Of a stretch of 64,000 nucleotides of DNA, positions 51,606 to 61,353 are shown one piece after another. Made by a program: the position numbers and the translations under genes. The notes below the pieces were generated by a model, which saw nothing but the letters and a program-made list of their open reading frames with translations, was not told where the DNA came from and searched no databases. This DNA comes from Rudaea sp. (GTDB lineage Bacteria > Pseudomonadota > Gammaproteobacteria > Xanthomonadales > Rhodanobacteraceae). The stretch covers positions 19,341 through 83,340 of the forward strand of contig JARLJU010000058.1 of the NCBI GenBank assembly GCA_031291055.1, given 5' to 3'. Position 1 is the stretch's first letter, and every line of letters begins with the position of its first letter.

Positions 51606-52011
51606 CTATCGTCCGTCTCGTCTGCTTGCGGCAGGCGTTGCCGTAGTCTGGCCGTTCGCCATGCTCGCGCTGGCGTTTTGCGGATTGCCCGCATGGTCGA
51701 AGACGGTGCTGGCCGTTGGCGCCAGCGCCTACGCTATCGGCTCGCTGCTAGAATTCCTCAGGCCGCGATGCGCTCGGCTGTCGTGGCACGAAGCCGGCCA
51801 CTGGCGCCTGCGCGCCCCGGGCGGGCACGAGCATCCTGCCGAATTGCGCCATGCCACGGTACTGGGGGACGTCATCGTGCTGTCGTTGCGTGGGCCGTCG
51901 ATCGGCAAGACATCGATCTTGTTGTTGCCGGACAACTGTGATGCGGATACCCGGCGGCGTCTGCGCGTGCGTCTTGCACGTGTCCAGGCCGGCGATCGTC
52001 GGCATGCCTGA
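51577..52011 (+). CDS. ygfX: YgfX/CptA-like membrane protein
   Basis: A 144-residue protein with two N-terminal membrane helices (LAAGVAVVWPFAMLALAF, WSKTVLAVGASAYAIGSLLEF) and a beta-rich soluble tail, the layout of YgfX. In E. coli it inhibits FtsZ and MreB and is paired with SdhE/YgfY as CptAB. Gene order and topology support the call more than residue-level matches. Confidence 0.75.
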   Translation: MKSAPAIGFDYRPSRLLAAGVAVVWPFAMLALAFCGLPAWSKTVLAVGASAYAIGSLLEFLRPRCARLSWHEAGHWRLRAPGGHEHPAELRHATVLGDVIVLSLRGPSIGKTSILLLPDNCDADTRRRLRVRLARVQAGDRRHA

Positions 52012-52060
52012 AAGCGCGGGTAGCGACAGGGTCTGTTCAAATGTAGACAATTCCACAAAA

Positions 52061-52086
52061 AAACCGGCTCGCGAACGAGCCGGTTT
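52061..52086. terminator. Bidirectional Rho-independent terminator
   Basis: AAACCGGCTCG-CGAA-CGAGCCGGTTT: an 11-bp stem with a 4-base loop, an A-run before it on the plus strand (T-run for leftward transcripts) and TTTGTAT after it. It serves the sdh operon and the convergent OmpA-like gene. Confidence 0.88.
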
Positions 52087-52142
52087 GTATCGCATCCTTG
52101 CCCTGTTGCTCCGTTGGAGTGTCCTGGGCGAGAAATGGCTGG

Positions 52143-52730
52143 TCAGAAGCGGTATTCGGCGCTGACTGAAACCATGTCCGGATTGAAGTTGAGACCGTCC
52201 TTGTCGACCTTGTAGTAGTCGTAGTTCAGTCCAACGCTGAGATTGGTGCTGAAGTCGTAGCCGAAGCCGGCACCTGCGTAGTACTTGTTGCTGGTATCGT
52301 CGACGTAGGTCGACGTACCATCGGCGTTCACCAGACTGCCCTTCAGATCACCGCGGAACAGGCCTCCGCGCGCGCTGACGTACCAGTTCGGCGTGATATT
52401 GAAATGGCCGTTCACACCAGCGTTCCAGCCCTGGACCTGGGCGCGACCGAGTCCCAGACCGCTGAACGCGGATGTGGGATCGAAACTGCCGAGTTTGGTA
52501 TAGCCGCCTTCGACACCGACCGCGACGGATGGGTTAAGCGCCCAGCGATAGCCGACATTCCCACCGTAACCGGTGTCGTTGTCGTCGTAAGCGCCTTTGT
52601 CGAGGTTGGACTGGCCGACATTGCCATTGACGAAGAAACCGGCATTGGTGCCGTCAGCGGCGTGACTTATCGCCGGAGCGGCGATCATTCCAGCGGAAGC
52701 GAGGGCGATTGCGAGCAGGGTATTTTTCAT
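52143..52730 (-). CDS. OmpA-like outer-membrane beta-barrel protein
   Basis: A 195-residue small barrel. A signal peptide (about 1-24, cleaved at SHA-A) is followed by eight-strand-type alternation (GFFVNGNVGQS, GGNVGYRWALNPSVAVGVEGGYT, GLNYDYYKV) and a terminal Phe (SAEYRF). No OmpA C-terminal peptidoglycan domain. Typical of OprG/OmpX-size porins whose role is structural or solute-specific. Confidence 0.85.
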   Translation of the reverse strand: MKNTLLAIALASAGMIAAPAISHAADGTNAGFFVNGNVGQSNLDKGAYDDNDTGYGGNVGYRWALNPSVAVGVEGGYTKLGSFDPTSAFSGLGLGRAQVQGWNAGVNGHFNITPNWYVSARGGLFRGDLKGSLVNADGTSTYVDDTSNKYYAGAGFGYDFSTNLSVGLNYDYYKVDKDGLNFNPDMVSVSAEYRF

Positions 52731-52992
52731 TGCGTTCTCCAACTTTGGTGATGAGGCAAGTGCACATGCCGTCAGCAAGCGTTTCGCTGGCGACCTGGCG
52801 TCGGACAACAGATGGAGGTCATCGATTCAATTTCAATACTCAGTGGTTTAGAAATTGTTCAGGTACCTGTATGTCACGACAGCAGCATCATTCTTCCATG
52901 CTTGCAGTCTCTGCCCTGCTCAGGCAATCTGCGGCGCGCCGATGCTCCACATCGCGGCTGCACGATCGTATGCAAATGGATTTCCACCGCTG

Positions 52993-54234
52993 ATGTTTCG
53001 TCCACTCGAACTTTTTATCGGCCTGCGCTACACGCGCGCCAAGCGGCGCAATCACTTCATCTCGTTCATCTCCCTGGTGTCGATGCTCGGCATCGCCGTC
53101 GGGGTGACGGCGCTGATCACCGTGATTTCGGTGATGAATGGCTTCGAGAAGGAATTGACCGACCGCATCCTCGGCATGGTTGCGCACGTGAGCATCTCCG
53201 GCGTCGACGCAAGCCTGCGCGACTGGCAGCAGGCGCTGAAAAAGGCGGATGCGAATCCGCACGTGCTCGGTGCGGCACCCTACGTCGAACGACAGGCTCT
53301 GCTGCAGGGCGCGCGTGTGACCGGTGCGGTCATTCACGGCGTGTTGCCGGACCTGGAGCCGAAAGTCTCGGAAGTCGACCGCAAGATGGTCAGTGGCCGG
53401 CTTGATGATCTGAAAGCCGGCGCATTCGGCATCATCCTCGGCAACGAGCTGGCAATGCAGCTTGGCGTCGGCGTCGGCGACAAGGTCACCGTGATCACGC
53501 CCGAGGTCAACGCCACCCCGGTGGGCGCGATGCCGCGCTACAAGCGCTTTGAAGTCGTCGGAATCTTCTCGGTCGGCTTCCAGGAGTACGACGAAGGCCT
53601 CGCCATCATGCACATGGACGACGCCGAACGCTTGTTCCAGCTCGACGGCCCGACCGGCATCCGCCTGCGCCTGGACGACATGTTCCACTCATGGGATATC
53701 GGCCGCGACCTGGCCGCGCAACTCGGACAATTCTATCGGGTGCAGGACTGGCGTTCCGGTCACGCGAATTTCTTCAGCGCGGTGTCAATGGAGAAGAAGG
53801 TGATGTTCATCATCCTTTCGCTGATCGTCGCCGTGGCGGCCTTCAATCTGGTTTCCACCCTGGTGATGCTGGTCACCGACAAGCAGGCCGATATCGCGAT
53901 CCTGCGCACCTTGGGCATTTCTCCACAAAGCATCATGGGCATTTTCATGGTGCAGGGCGTGATCGTCGGTGCATTCGGCATCCTGCTCGGCGCACTGGGC
54001 GGCGTCGCCCTGGCGACCAATTTGCCGGCGCTGGTGAAATGGATCGAACATACTTTCAACGTGGAGTTCCTGTCGCCGGATGTGTACTACATCAGCGAAG
54101 TACCGTCGGACATGCACTGGAGCGACGTAGGCTGGATCGCTGCGATTGCCTTCGTGTTCTGCCTGTTTGCAACCCTGTATCCGGCGTGGCGCGCTTCGCG
54201 CACTCAGCCGGCGGCGGCGCTGCGCTATGAATAG
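52993..54234 (+). CDS. lolC: Lipoprotein-releasing ABC permease LolC/LolF-like
   Basis: A 413-residue protein with four membrane helices, one near the start (FISLVSMLGIAVGVTALITVISV) and three at the end (MFIILSLIVAVAAFNLVSTLVMLV onward). The periplasmic domain carries TPVGAMPRYKRF, the LolA-binding Hook of LolC. It releases lipoproteins to LolA. No LolE gene follows, so it may form a LolF-like homodimer with the nearby LolD. It overlaps the GNAT gene by 8 bases. Confidence 0.92.
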   Translation: MFRPLELFIGLRYTRAKRRNHFISFISLVSMLGIAVGVTALITVISVMNGFEKELTDRILGMVAHVSISGVDASLRDWQQALKKADANPHVLGAAPYVERQALLQGARVTGAVIHGVLPDLEPKVSEVDRKMVSGRLDDLKAGAFGIILGNELAMQLGVGVGDKVTVITPEVNATPVGAMPRYKRFEVVGIFSVGFQEYDEGLAIMHMDDAERLFQLDGPTGIRLRLDDMFHSWDIGRDLAAQLGQFYRVQDWRSGHANFFSAVSMEKKVMFIILSLIVAVAAFNLVSTLVMLVTDKQADIAILRTLGISPQSIMGIFMVQGVIVGAFGILLGALGGVALATNLPALVKWIEHTFNVEFLSPDVYYISEVPSDMHWSDVGWIAAIAFVFCLFATLYPAWRASRTQPAAALRYE

Positions 54235-54787
54235 CCCAGCGGCCATCAAGGCGGAATTGTCTCCGTCGCTGCACATCCGCTGTGCGCGCGAGACCGACGC
54301 CGCGATCCTGTGCGCGGCTGAGCGAGAAACCGCGCGTGTTCCCGGTCGCCTGTTGTCGCAACCGCAGGAACTGCATGAAGCGGCGTTCGCCCGCAAGATC
54401 GACGAACTGGCCGGCGCGGGCAGCTATCTCGTGGTCGAGCGCGGTGGCACCATCGTCGCTCATGGTCTGCTCGAGCCGGCGGGGACCGTGGCGGCTCTCG
54501 CGCATGTGCGTACACTGACGATCGTCGTGCATCCGGGGCATACCGGGCAGGGGACCGGCAGGGTTCTGTTGCGGGCATTGCTGAATTGGGCGCGAGCCAA
54601 TGCAAGTGTGGAAAGGATCGAGCTGCGCGTGCGCGCAGGCAATGAAGCAGCGATACGCTTGTATACAACGTGTGGATTTCGCGAAGAAAGCAGATTCCGC
54701 AAACGTGTCAGGCTGGCCGACGGAAGCTATGCGGACGACATCGGCATGACATGGTTTTCTTCGCAAACGGACGGATCGGTTTCATGA
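54227..54787 (+). CDS. GNAT N-acetyltransferase within the lol operon
   Basis: A 186-residue acetyltransferase. [26 protein letters not shown] holds the acetyl-CoA loop (QGTGR) and [21 protein letters not shown] the conserved last part. It overlaps both lolC and lolD (ATGA), so it is translated within the lipoprotein-export operon. The substrate is unknown; a link to lipoprotein or amine acetylation is only a guess. Confidence 0.87.
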   Translation: MNSPAAIKAELSPSLHIRCARETDAAILCAAERETARVPGRLLSQPQELHEAAFARKIDELAGAGSYLVVERGGTIVAHGLLEPAGTVAALAHVRTLTIVVHPGHTGQGTGRVLLRALLNWARANASVERIELRVRAGNEAAIRLYTTCGFREESRFRKRVRLADGSYADDIGMTWFSSQTDGSVS

Positions 54788-55473
54788 GCACCGCCGTGTT
54801 GCGCGCCAAGGGCGTGGCCAAGACGTACCAGGAAGGAAGCCTGCGCACCGACGTCTTGCGTGATGTCAGCTTCCTGCTGGAACGGGGCCAGACACTGGCG
54901 ATCGTCGGTGCTTCCGGTGCGGGAAAGAGCACGCTGCTGCACGTCCTTGGCGGCCTCGATACGCTGAGCGCCGGCGAAGTTGAAGTGGAGGGGCGCGCGC
55001 TGTCCAACTTGTCCGATCGCGAACGCGGCAATGTGCGCAATCGTTCGCTCGGTTTCGTCTACCAGTTCCATCACTTGTTGCCTGAGTTCACTGCGCTGGA
55101 AAACGTGGCGATGCCATTGTTGATTCGCGGTACTGCGATTGCCGACGCCAGACGCAGCGCATCGGATCTGCTCCAGCGGGTTGGACTGGACAAACGCCTG
55201 CAGCACAAGCCGGGCGAGCTTTCCGGTGGCGAGCGCCAGCGCTGCGCCGTCGCGCGCGCACTGGTGACAAGGCCTGCGTGCGTGCTTGGCGATGAGCCGA
55301 CCGGCAATCTCGACGAGAAGAACGCCGCGCAGGTCTATGCCATGATGCTCGAACTCAATCGCGAGATCGGCACGAGCTTCGTCCTCGTTACGCACGATCT
55401 GGGGCTCGCGCGGCGCATGGATCGCGTACTGGAGTTGCACGACGGCGCGCTGCGCGAACTAGGCGCCAGCTGA
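54784..55473 (+). CDS. lolD: Lipoprotein-releasing ABC ATPase LolD
   Basis: A 229-residue ATPase. Walker [10 protein letters not shown], the LolD-specific [26 protein letters not shown], signature LSGGERQR and Walker [12 protein letters not shown] are all present. It drives LolC-type permeases to release outer-membrane lipoproteins. Coupled by ATGA at 54784-54787. Confidence 0.95.
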   Translation: MSTAVLRAKGVAKTYQEGSLRTDVLRDVSFLLERGQTLAIVGASGAGKSTLLHVLGGLDTLSAGEVEVEGRALSNLSDRERGNVRNRSLGFVYQFHHLLPEFTALENVAMPLLIRGTAIADARRSASDLLQRVGLDKRLQHKPGELSGGERQRCAVARALVTRPACVLGDEPTGNLDEKNAAQVYAMMLELNREIGTSFVLVTHDLGLARRMDRVLELHDGALRELGAS

Positions 55474-55542
55474 CACGCGGGTGATTTTTCCGCGCCATTT
55501 CGGGGCGCGGGCGGGGTTGGGGGATGGGGCTTGCCACTAGCT

Positions 55543-57891
55543 ATGGATGAATCGCTACGCCCGCGCCTGCGCTCGCCGGCAAAATTTGTACTTGTGGATT
55601 TATTCACACCGGCGGCAGCGCTGGCCTTGCTTGCGGGTGCGCTAGCCGTGCAGGCTCTCACTGCGCTGCCTTCGCGCTGGGTCGATCTGGCGACCGGCAT
55701 CGCCGGTCTGTGCGTGGCCATGTTGCGCAGTCGCTGGCGCTGGCTTGGCCTGTTGTTGCTGGGCGCGGCCTGGACCCTGCTGCGCGCAGACCTGGCACTG
55801 TCGCAGCGCCTTCCGGTCGCGCTGGAAGGAGAAGACCTTGTCGTCACCGGCGCGATCGTCGGTCTGCCGCGGGTGCAGGACGATTCGACACGCTTCGATT
55901 TTGCCGTAAAGACGGCTGAAAAAGACGGCGCGACGGTCGCGCTCGTCGGAGTGTTGCGCCTGAGCTGGTATCAGCACGCACCGGAATTGCAGGCGTGTTC
56001 GCAGTGGCGCCTGAGGCTGCGCCTGAAGCGGCCGCGCGGCATGGTCAATCCTGGCGGCTTCGATTTCGAGCGCTATGCGCTGGAGCAGGGCATTGTCGCC
56101 ACGGGTTACGTGCGCGAAGACTCGGACAACGCCAGTTCGGGAAGCGATGCCGTCTGCGTCGATCGGCTGCGTATGCGCATTGGTCAGGATATCGCCTCGA
56201 CCCTGGGTCCCGGTCCCGCCGCCGATCTGCTGCGCGCCCTGGCGTTCGGCGATCAGCATGCGATGGACGAGCACGAGTGGGCCGTCGCGCGTGCCACCGG
56301 CATTCCGCATCTGATCGCGATCTCCGGCCTGCATATCGCGTTGTTCGCAAGTTTCGGCGTGTTCCTGGTACGTGGCTTGTGGAAGCTCGTGCCGCGGCTG
56401 ACCTTGCGCTGGCCGGCACCCTTGATCGAAGCCCTGGTCAGCCTCCTGTTCGGAACCGTTTACGCGATGCTAGCGGGATTCGGCCTGCCGACGCGGCGGG
56501 CGCTGGTCATGATCGCGGCGCTGCTGATCGCGAATCTCGCGCGGCGCGCGCGTGCGCCGGCGCAGGGCCTGGCGCTGGCCGCGATCGCGTTGCTGGCGTG
56601 GAACCCGCTGTGCGTGCTGAGCGCGGGATTCTGGCTGTCGTTCGTTGGCGTGGGCTGGTTGATGCTCTGTCTGGGCGGCTCGACGCGGCGGCGTGCCTGG
56701 TGGCGTGAATTGGCCACTGCCCAAGGTGTGGCGTCTCTGGGCCTGTTGCCGCTGAGCATCTGGTTCTTCGGCCAGAGTTCGCTCATTGGGCCGCTCGCGA
56801 ATCTGGTCGCGGTACCGTGGATCTGCTTTCTGGTGTTGCCGCTGACCGTGCTTGCTTCGTTGATCGTGCTAATTGCGCCAGCTCTCGGTGCGCCATTGCT
56901 GCAGGTTGCCGGTTGGGCGATGCAGGCGTTGTGGTGGGTGCTCGAACGCATGGCATCGTGGCCCGGTTCACTGTGGTTTTTTCCCGAGCCGGCGCCATGG
57001 GCGCTGGTGCTGGCGATGCTCGGTGCGCTGTGTCTGCTGCTGCCGCGTGGCGTGCCGGCCCGCGCGCTGGGCCTGCTCTTGCTGTTGCCGCTGCTGTGGC
57101 CTGCGCGCGCGCCATTGGCCGACGGCGAGTTCGAGACCTACATGCTCGACGTGGGCCAGGGCCTGGCCATGGTCGTGCGTACGCGCGAGCATACTCTTGT
57201 CTATGATGCCGGTGCGCGCTATCCATCGGGTTTCGACCTTGGTGATGCCGCTGTGGTACCGACACTGCATGCCCTGGGCATTACGCGCGTGGACCGCATG
57301 ATCCTGAGTCATGGCGACAACGATCACGCCGGCGGCGCGCCGGCTATTCTGGCCGCCTATCCGGCCATCCCCGTCGAATCCGGCGAGCCCGAGCGTGTTC
57401 AGGTTCCTGCCGCACAATGCCTGGCCGGCGAAACCTGGAGCTGGAACGGCGTGGTATTCGGCATTGTTCATCCGCACCTGCCGTTGTCCGAGCGCGACAA
57501 TGATCGCTGCTGCGTGATCTATGTGCGCAGTGGCGACAGCGAGCTGGTGCTCAGCGGCGACATCACTTCCGCAGTCGAAGGCGAAGTCGCCGCTGCGCTG
57601 GTGCCGATCGCCCCCTTGCTGGTGTTGCAGGTGCCCCATCACGGCAGCAAGACTTCATCGGAGGCCGGGTTTATCGAGGCGTTGCGGCCGGCCTACGCGC
57701 TGGTGTCTGCGGGTTATCGCAACCACTTCAATCATCCCAATCCGGTCGTCGTCGCGCGCTATGCGGAAGCGGGAGCGAACCTGGCGAATACAGCACAAAG
57801 CGGATTTGTCGATATGCGTTTCAGCGCCGACGCTCCGCCGCAAATCATCGAGCGTGGCCGTATCGATCGGCATCCGTACTGGCGTGAATAG
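55543..57891 (+). CDS. comEC: DNA internalization / competence protein ComEC
   Basis: A 782-residue membrane protein. Residues about 25-190 hold two initial helices and the DUF4131/OB part, then a Competence domain with HLIAISGLHIALFASFG and several helices, and a C-terminal metallo-beta-lactamase domain from about 530 (LSHGDNDHAGG, HPHLPLS, VPHHGSKTSS). It passes single-stranded DNA across the inner membrane and may degrade one strand. ATG 55543 is preferred to the TTG at 55531. It lies after lolD, an arrangement common in gammaproteobacteria. Confidence 0.94.
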   Translation: MDESLRPRLRSPAKFVLVDLFTPAAALALLAGALAVQALTALPSRWVDLATGIAGLCVAMLRSRWRWLGLLLLGAAWTLLRADLALSQRLPVALEGEDLVVTGAIVGLPRVQDDSTRFDFAVKTAEKDGATVALVGVLRLSWYQHAPELQACSQWRLRLRLKRPRGMVNPGGFDFERYALEQGIVATGYVREDSDNASSGSDAVCVDRLRMRIGQDIASTLGPGPAADLLRALAFGDQHAMDEHEWAVARATGIPHLIAISGLHIALFASFGVFLVRGLWKLVPRLTLRWPAPLIEALVSLLFGTVYAMLAGFGLPTRRALVMIAALLIANLARRARAPAQGLALAAIALLAWNPLCVLSAGFWLSFVGVGWLMLCLGGSTRRRAWWRELATAQGVASLGLLPLSIWFFGQSSLIGPLANLVAVPWICFLVLPLTVLASLIVLIAPALGAPLLQVAGWAMQALWWVLERMASWPGSLWFFPEPAPWALVLAMLGALCLLLPRGVPARALGLLLLLPLLWPARAPLADGEFETYMLDVGQGLAMVVRTREHTLVYDAGARYPSGFDLGDAAVVPTLHALGITRVDRMILSHGDNDHAGGAPAILAAYPAIPVESGEPERVQVPAAQCLAGETWSWNGVVFGIVHPHLPLSERDNDRCCVIYVRSGDSELVLSGDITSAVEGEVAAALVPIAPLLVLQVPHHGSKTSSEAGFIEALRPAYALVSAGYRNHFNHPNPVVVARYAEAGANLANTAQSGFVDMRFSADAPPQIIERGRIDRHPYWRE

Positions 57892-57906
57892 GGGAATTTT
57901 GGCTGT

Positions 57907-58416
57907 TCAGATGCTGCAGCCGAACACCTTGATCTCGTCTTTGTCGGCGGCCATGCGAATCATGCGCTCGAACTTCAGGCCGAGTTTTTCCAGCACGCGG
58001 ATCGACCCGGAATTGTCGGGATTGGTGACTGCGATGACGCGACCCAGTCCGAAATCGATTTTCGCATGCGCCATCACGGCGCAGGCTGCTTCGTAAGCAT
58101 AGCCCCTGCCGACAAATTGCGGCAGGAAGGCGAAGCCGATATCGGCGTCGGGCAGGTTGTCGCGCTTGAGCAGCCCGCAGATGCCGATCGGCGTCGCGTC
58201 CTCCTTCAGCGCGGTCAGATACAGGCCGAAGCCATGCCTGCGGTAACTTTCGACCGGGCCTTTGCTGATGTAGTCGCGCGCATCGGCAAGCGAATGCACG
58301 CCACGGTCGCCGATGAAGCGCAGCCACGAGGGGTCGTTGACGAGGATGAAGATGAACTGCGCATCGTCGATGGTCAGATGGCGCAACACCAGGCGCTCGG
58401 TTTCCAGTACGTTCAT
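57907..58416 (-). CDS. GNAT N-acetyltransferase, RimJ/RimL type
   Basis: A 169-residue protein starting LETERLVLRHLTIDDA, the RimJ/RimL opening, with IGFAFLPQFVGRGYAYEA as the acetyl-CoA loop and NPDNSGSIRVLEKLG. It ends 15 bases after the convergent comEC. Substrate unknown. Confidence 0.88.
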   Translation of the reverse strand: MNVLETERLVLRHLTIDDAQFIFILVNDPSWLRFIGDRGVHSLADARDYISKGPVESYRRHGFGLYLTALKEDATPIGICGLLKRDNLPDADIGFAFLPQFVGRGYAYEAACAVMAHAKIDFGLGRVIAVTNPDNSGSIRVLEKLGLKFERMIRMAADKDEIKVFGCSI

Positions 58417-58681
58417 CGCGGTCTCATTGCCCTGTCCGGCGATGCGCTGGCTTCGGCGACCACGGAAGCGATCCGCAAACAGGTTCTCGGACGATCGGAA
58501 AATCCTCGGGCAAAGCAGTCACCTCGATGTGTATGCCGGCTGCGGCAAGCTCGCTGCCGCGATGGTTATGGTATCGCGATGTGGGTACTTGCGAAAATAC
58601 GGGACATCCGCTGGTTCGCAGTACAATCGATCTCGCGACGACGCGCCCGCGTGGCGCTCGACGGCGAGCCGGGAGTTCGTC

Positions 58682-59764
58682 ATGGCATTTTCGACGGCGT
58701 TGAACGCACGATTGAAGTGCGCCACACCTATCCTGCAGGCGCCGATGGCTGGTGGTGGCGATACGCCGGACCTGGTCGCCGCGGTCTGCGCAGCCGGTGG
58801 CTTCGGTTTTGTCGGTGCCGCCTACCTGCAACCTGCGCAAATTGCCGAAGTCTGCCGTGCCGTGCGTCAGCGCACGCGCGGGCCTTACGGCATCAATCTG
58901 TTCGCGCACATGCCTGCGCCCCGGCCAGACGATGTCGCGGCGGCCCTGGCCTGCGTCACGCCATATTTCGACGAACTTGGATTGCCACCGCCGAGCGTGC
59001 CCGACCAACCGCATCCGGATTTTGGTGCACAACTCGAGGCTGTCTCGCAGAGCGATGCGAGCGCTTTCAGTTTCACGTTCGGGCAGATGCCCGCGGCGGC
59101 GATGCAGTCGCTGAAGGCTCGCGGCATCTTCGTGCTGGGAACGGCGACGACAGTCGATGAAGCGATCGCGCTGGCTCACGATGGTGTGGATGCGGTCATC
59201 GCGCAGGGCGCGGAAGCCGGTGGTCATCGCGGTACGTTCGCTGCGTCCTTCGATGCTGCGATGGTGGGAACGATGGCACTGGTACCTCAGGTCGTCGATG
59301 CCATCAGGGTGCCGGTCGTGGCCTCGGGCGGCATCATGGACGGGCGCGGCATTGCTGCTGCGCTGGCACTTGGCGCCAGCGGCGTGCAGCTCGGCACCGC
59401 TTTCCTCACCTGTGACGAGGCCGGGGTGCCGGAAGCATACAAACGTACAATTCTTGCCGCGAGCGAGACGGATACGATCATCACGCGGGCGTTTTCCGGG
59501 CGCCCGGCGCGTGGAATCGGCAACCGATTCATGGAGGAAGTCGGTGCAGCGGCTGCGGACGCGATACTGCCGTTCCCCTGGCAGAATGCACTGACGCGGC
59601 CGCTGCGTCGTGCCGCTGCCACGGCGCAGCGCGCGGAATTTCTGTCATTGTGGGCCGGTCAGGGCATGCGCCTGGCGCGGCGGCAATCGACGGCGGAACT
59701 GATGCGCCATTTGATCGACGATTGCGATGCGGCGCTCAGGCATTTGAGTCGCCACGTGCGCTGA
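58682..59764 (+). CDS. Nitronate monooxygenase (2-nitropropane dioxygenase)
   Basis: A 360-residue FMN TIM barrel. ILQAPMAGGGDTPDLVAAV, QGAEAGGHRGTF with the catalytic His, VVASGGIMDGRGIAAALALG and GTAFLTCDEA are the class I NMO signatures. It oxidises nitronates such as propionate-3-nitronate. A quinone oxidoreductase gene follows after 35 bases. Confidence 0.92.
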   Translation: MAFSTALNARLKCATPILQAPMAGGGDTPDLVAAVCAAGGFGFVGAAYLQPAQIAEVCRAVRQRTRGPYGINLFAHMPAPRPDDVAAALACVTPYFDELGLPPPSVPDQPHPDFGAQLEAVSQSDASAFSFTFGQMPAAAMQSLKARGIFVLGTATTVDEAIALAHDGVDAVIAQGAEAGGHRGTFAASFDAAMVGTMALVPQVVDAIRVPVVASGGIMDGRGIAAALALGASGVQLGTAFLTCDEAGVPEAYKRTILAASETDTIITRAFSGRPARGIGNRFMEEVGAAAADAILPFPWQNALTRPLRRAAATAQRAEFLSLWAGQGMRLARRQSTAELMRHLIDDCDAALRHLSRHVR

Positions 59765-59799
59765 GCGTGTGCACGACGTCAATCTGGATATCCGAAGCC

Positions 59800-60804
59800 A
59801 TGAAGATCCCGCGGCAGATGCGCTATATCGAAGCGAGCGAGCCCGGCGGACCGGGCGTGCTGAGCTTGGCGACAGGTACGGTTCCGGTGCCGAAGCCGAC
59901 AGAAGTGCTGATTCGCGTCTTCGCCGCAGGCGTCAATCGTCCGGACATAATCCAGCGCAAGGGCACTTACCCGCCGCCGCCAGATGCGAGCCCGATTCTG
60001 GGCCTGGAAGTGGCCGGAGAGGTGATAGCGCTCGGCGCCGGTGTGAGCGGCTTTGCGCCGGGAGACCGCGTCTGCGCCCTGGCCAATGGCGGCGGATACG
60101 CCGAGTATTGCGTGGCTCCGGCCACACAATGCCTGCGCTGGCCACAAGGTTACGAGGCCACGCGTGCAGCGGCTTTGCCGGAAACCTACTTCACCGTCTG
60201 GGTCAACATTTTCCAGATGGGAAGATTGAGCGAAGGCGAATCCTTGCTCGTGCACGGAGGCACCAGCGGCATCGGACTTACGGCAATCCAGCTGGCGCGC
60301 GAATTCGGCTCCACTGTCTTCGCGACGGCTGGCAGCCGGGAAAAGTGCGCTGCAGCGATCAAATACGGCGCCCAGGCCGCGATCAACTATCGTGAAGAGG
60401 ATTTCGCTGAGCGCATTCACGACCTGACCTTAAGCCAGGGCGTGGACGTGATTCTCGATATCGTCGGCGCGCCGTATTTCGTCCGCAATCTGCACTGCTT
60501 GCGCAAGGACGGGCGTCTGATCGAAGTAGCCACGATGCACGGGTCAAAGGTCGCCGATTTCGACATCTCCGAATTGATGCGGCGCAGGGCGACAATCACC
60601 GGTTCGATGATGCGGCCGCGCACGGCGCAGGAAAAGGCGGCAGTCGCGCTGGCGCTTGTGCAACGCGTCTGGCCCGTGCTCGACGCCGGTCGCTGCGCGC
60701 CGGTCATCGACCGCGTATTTCCACTTGCGCAGGCCGCCGATGCGCATCGCTACATGGAAGCCGGTGCGCATATCGGCAAGATCGTACTGACGGTCGTTGC
60801 ATAG
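59800..60804 (+). CDS. NAD(P)H quinone oxidoreductase, PIG3 family
   Basis: A 334-residue zinc-free medium-chain dehydrogenase. GVNRPDIIQRKGTYPPPPDASPILGLE and the nucleotide-binding VHGGTSGIGLTAIQLA mark the quinone oxidoreductase/PIG3 (TIGR02824) family. It reduces quinones with NADPH. It is probably co-transcribed with the nitronate monooxygenase, suggesting a nitro- or quinone-detoxifying pair. Confidence 0.92.
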   Translation: MKIPRQMRYIEASEPGGPGVLSLATGTVPVPKPTEVLIRVFAAGVNRPDIIQRKGTYPPPPDASPILGLEVAGEVIALGAGVSGFAPGDRVCALANGGGYAEYCVAPATQCLRWPQGYEATRAAALPETYFTVWVNIFQMGRLSEGESLLVHGGTSGIGLTAIQLAREFGSTVFATAGSREKCAAAIKYGAQAAINYREEDFAERIHDLTLSQGVDVILDIVGAPYFVRNLHCLRKDGRLIEVATMHGSKVADFDISELMRRRATITGSMMRPRTAQEKAAVALALVQRVWPVLDAGRCAPVIDRVFPLAQAADAHRYMEAGAHIGKIVLTVVA

Positions 60805-60845
60805 GCCGATGACGCCCGGGGCGGACTTGCGCTAGGCTATCGGTC

Positions 60846-61331
60846 GTGGCCGATTCCTTTGCAATTCGCCTGGCTGTGCATGCCGATGCTCCCGGCATCG
60901 CCGTCATGTCGCGCGATCTGATCGAGACCGGACTCGGCTGGCGCTGGACACCGCGCGCGGTGGCTCGGCTGATCCGCGATCGCACGACCAATGTCGCCGT
61001 GGCGTGTTGCGGGGCACGAATGGCCGGTTTCGGCGTCATGCAGTACGCCGACGATGAAGCCCGCCTGCTGCTGTTCGGCGTGCGCCCCTTGCATCGTCGC
61101 ACTGGCGTCGGTTCGGGCCTGCTGGCTTGGCTGGAGGAAACCGCTGTCGTTGCCGGCATCGAGATGATCTTCCTCGAAGCGCGCAGCACCAACGCCATCG
61201 CGCGCGCCTTCTACGCCGCGCATGGGTATCGCGAACTGGCCATGGTGCCAAACTACTACTCCAGCAGCGAGGACGCCGTGCGCATGGGCAAGGATTTCGC
61301 AGTGGCGAACGCGTCACCCAGGTTCGGTTGA
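60846..61331 (+). CDS. GNAT N-acetyltransferase
   Basis: A 161-residue acetyltransferase from GTG 60846. LLLFGVRPLHRRTGVGSGLLAWLEE is the acetyl-CoA strand and loop (RRTGVG), and FLEARSTNAIARAFYAAHGYRE the C-terminal half typical of RimI-like enzymes. It lies 41 bases after the oxidoreductase. Substrate unknown. Confidence 0.87.
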   Translation: MADSFAIRLAVHADAPGIAVMSRDLIETGLGWRWTPRAVARLIRDRTTNVAVACCGARMAGFGVMQYADDEARLLLFGVRPLHRRTGVGSGLLAWLEETAVVAGIEMIFLEARSTNAIARAFYAAHGYRELAMVPNYYSSSEDAVRMGKDFAVANASPRFG

Positions 61332-61353
61332 GTCGCTGCCGCGAGCGTCGGAG

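Noticed and set aside
55490..55510. GC-rich inverted repeat CCGCGCC/GGCGCGG after lolD as a terminator
   Set aside because: The T-run precedes the stem instead of following it, so it would not act as an intrinsic terminator for lolD.
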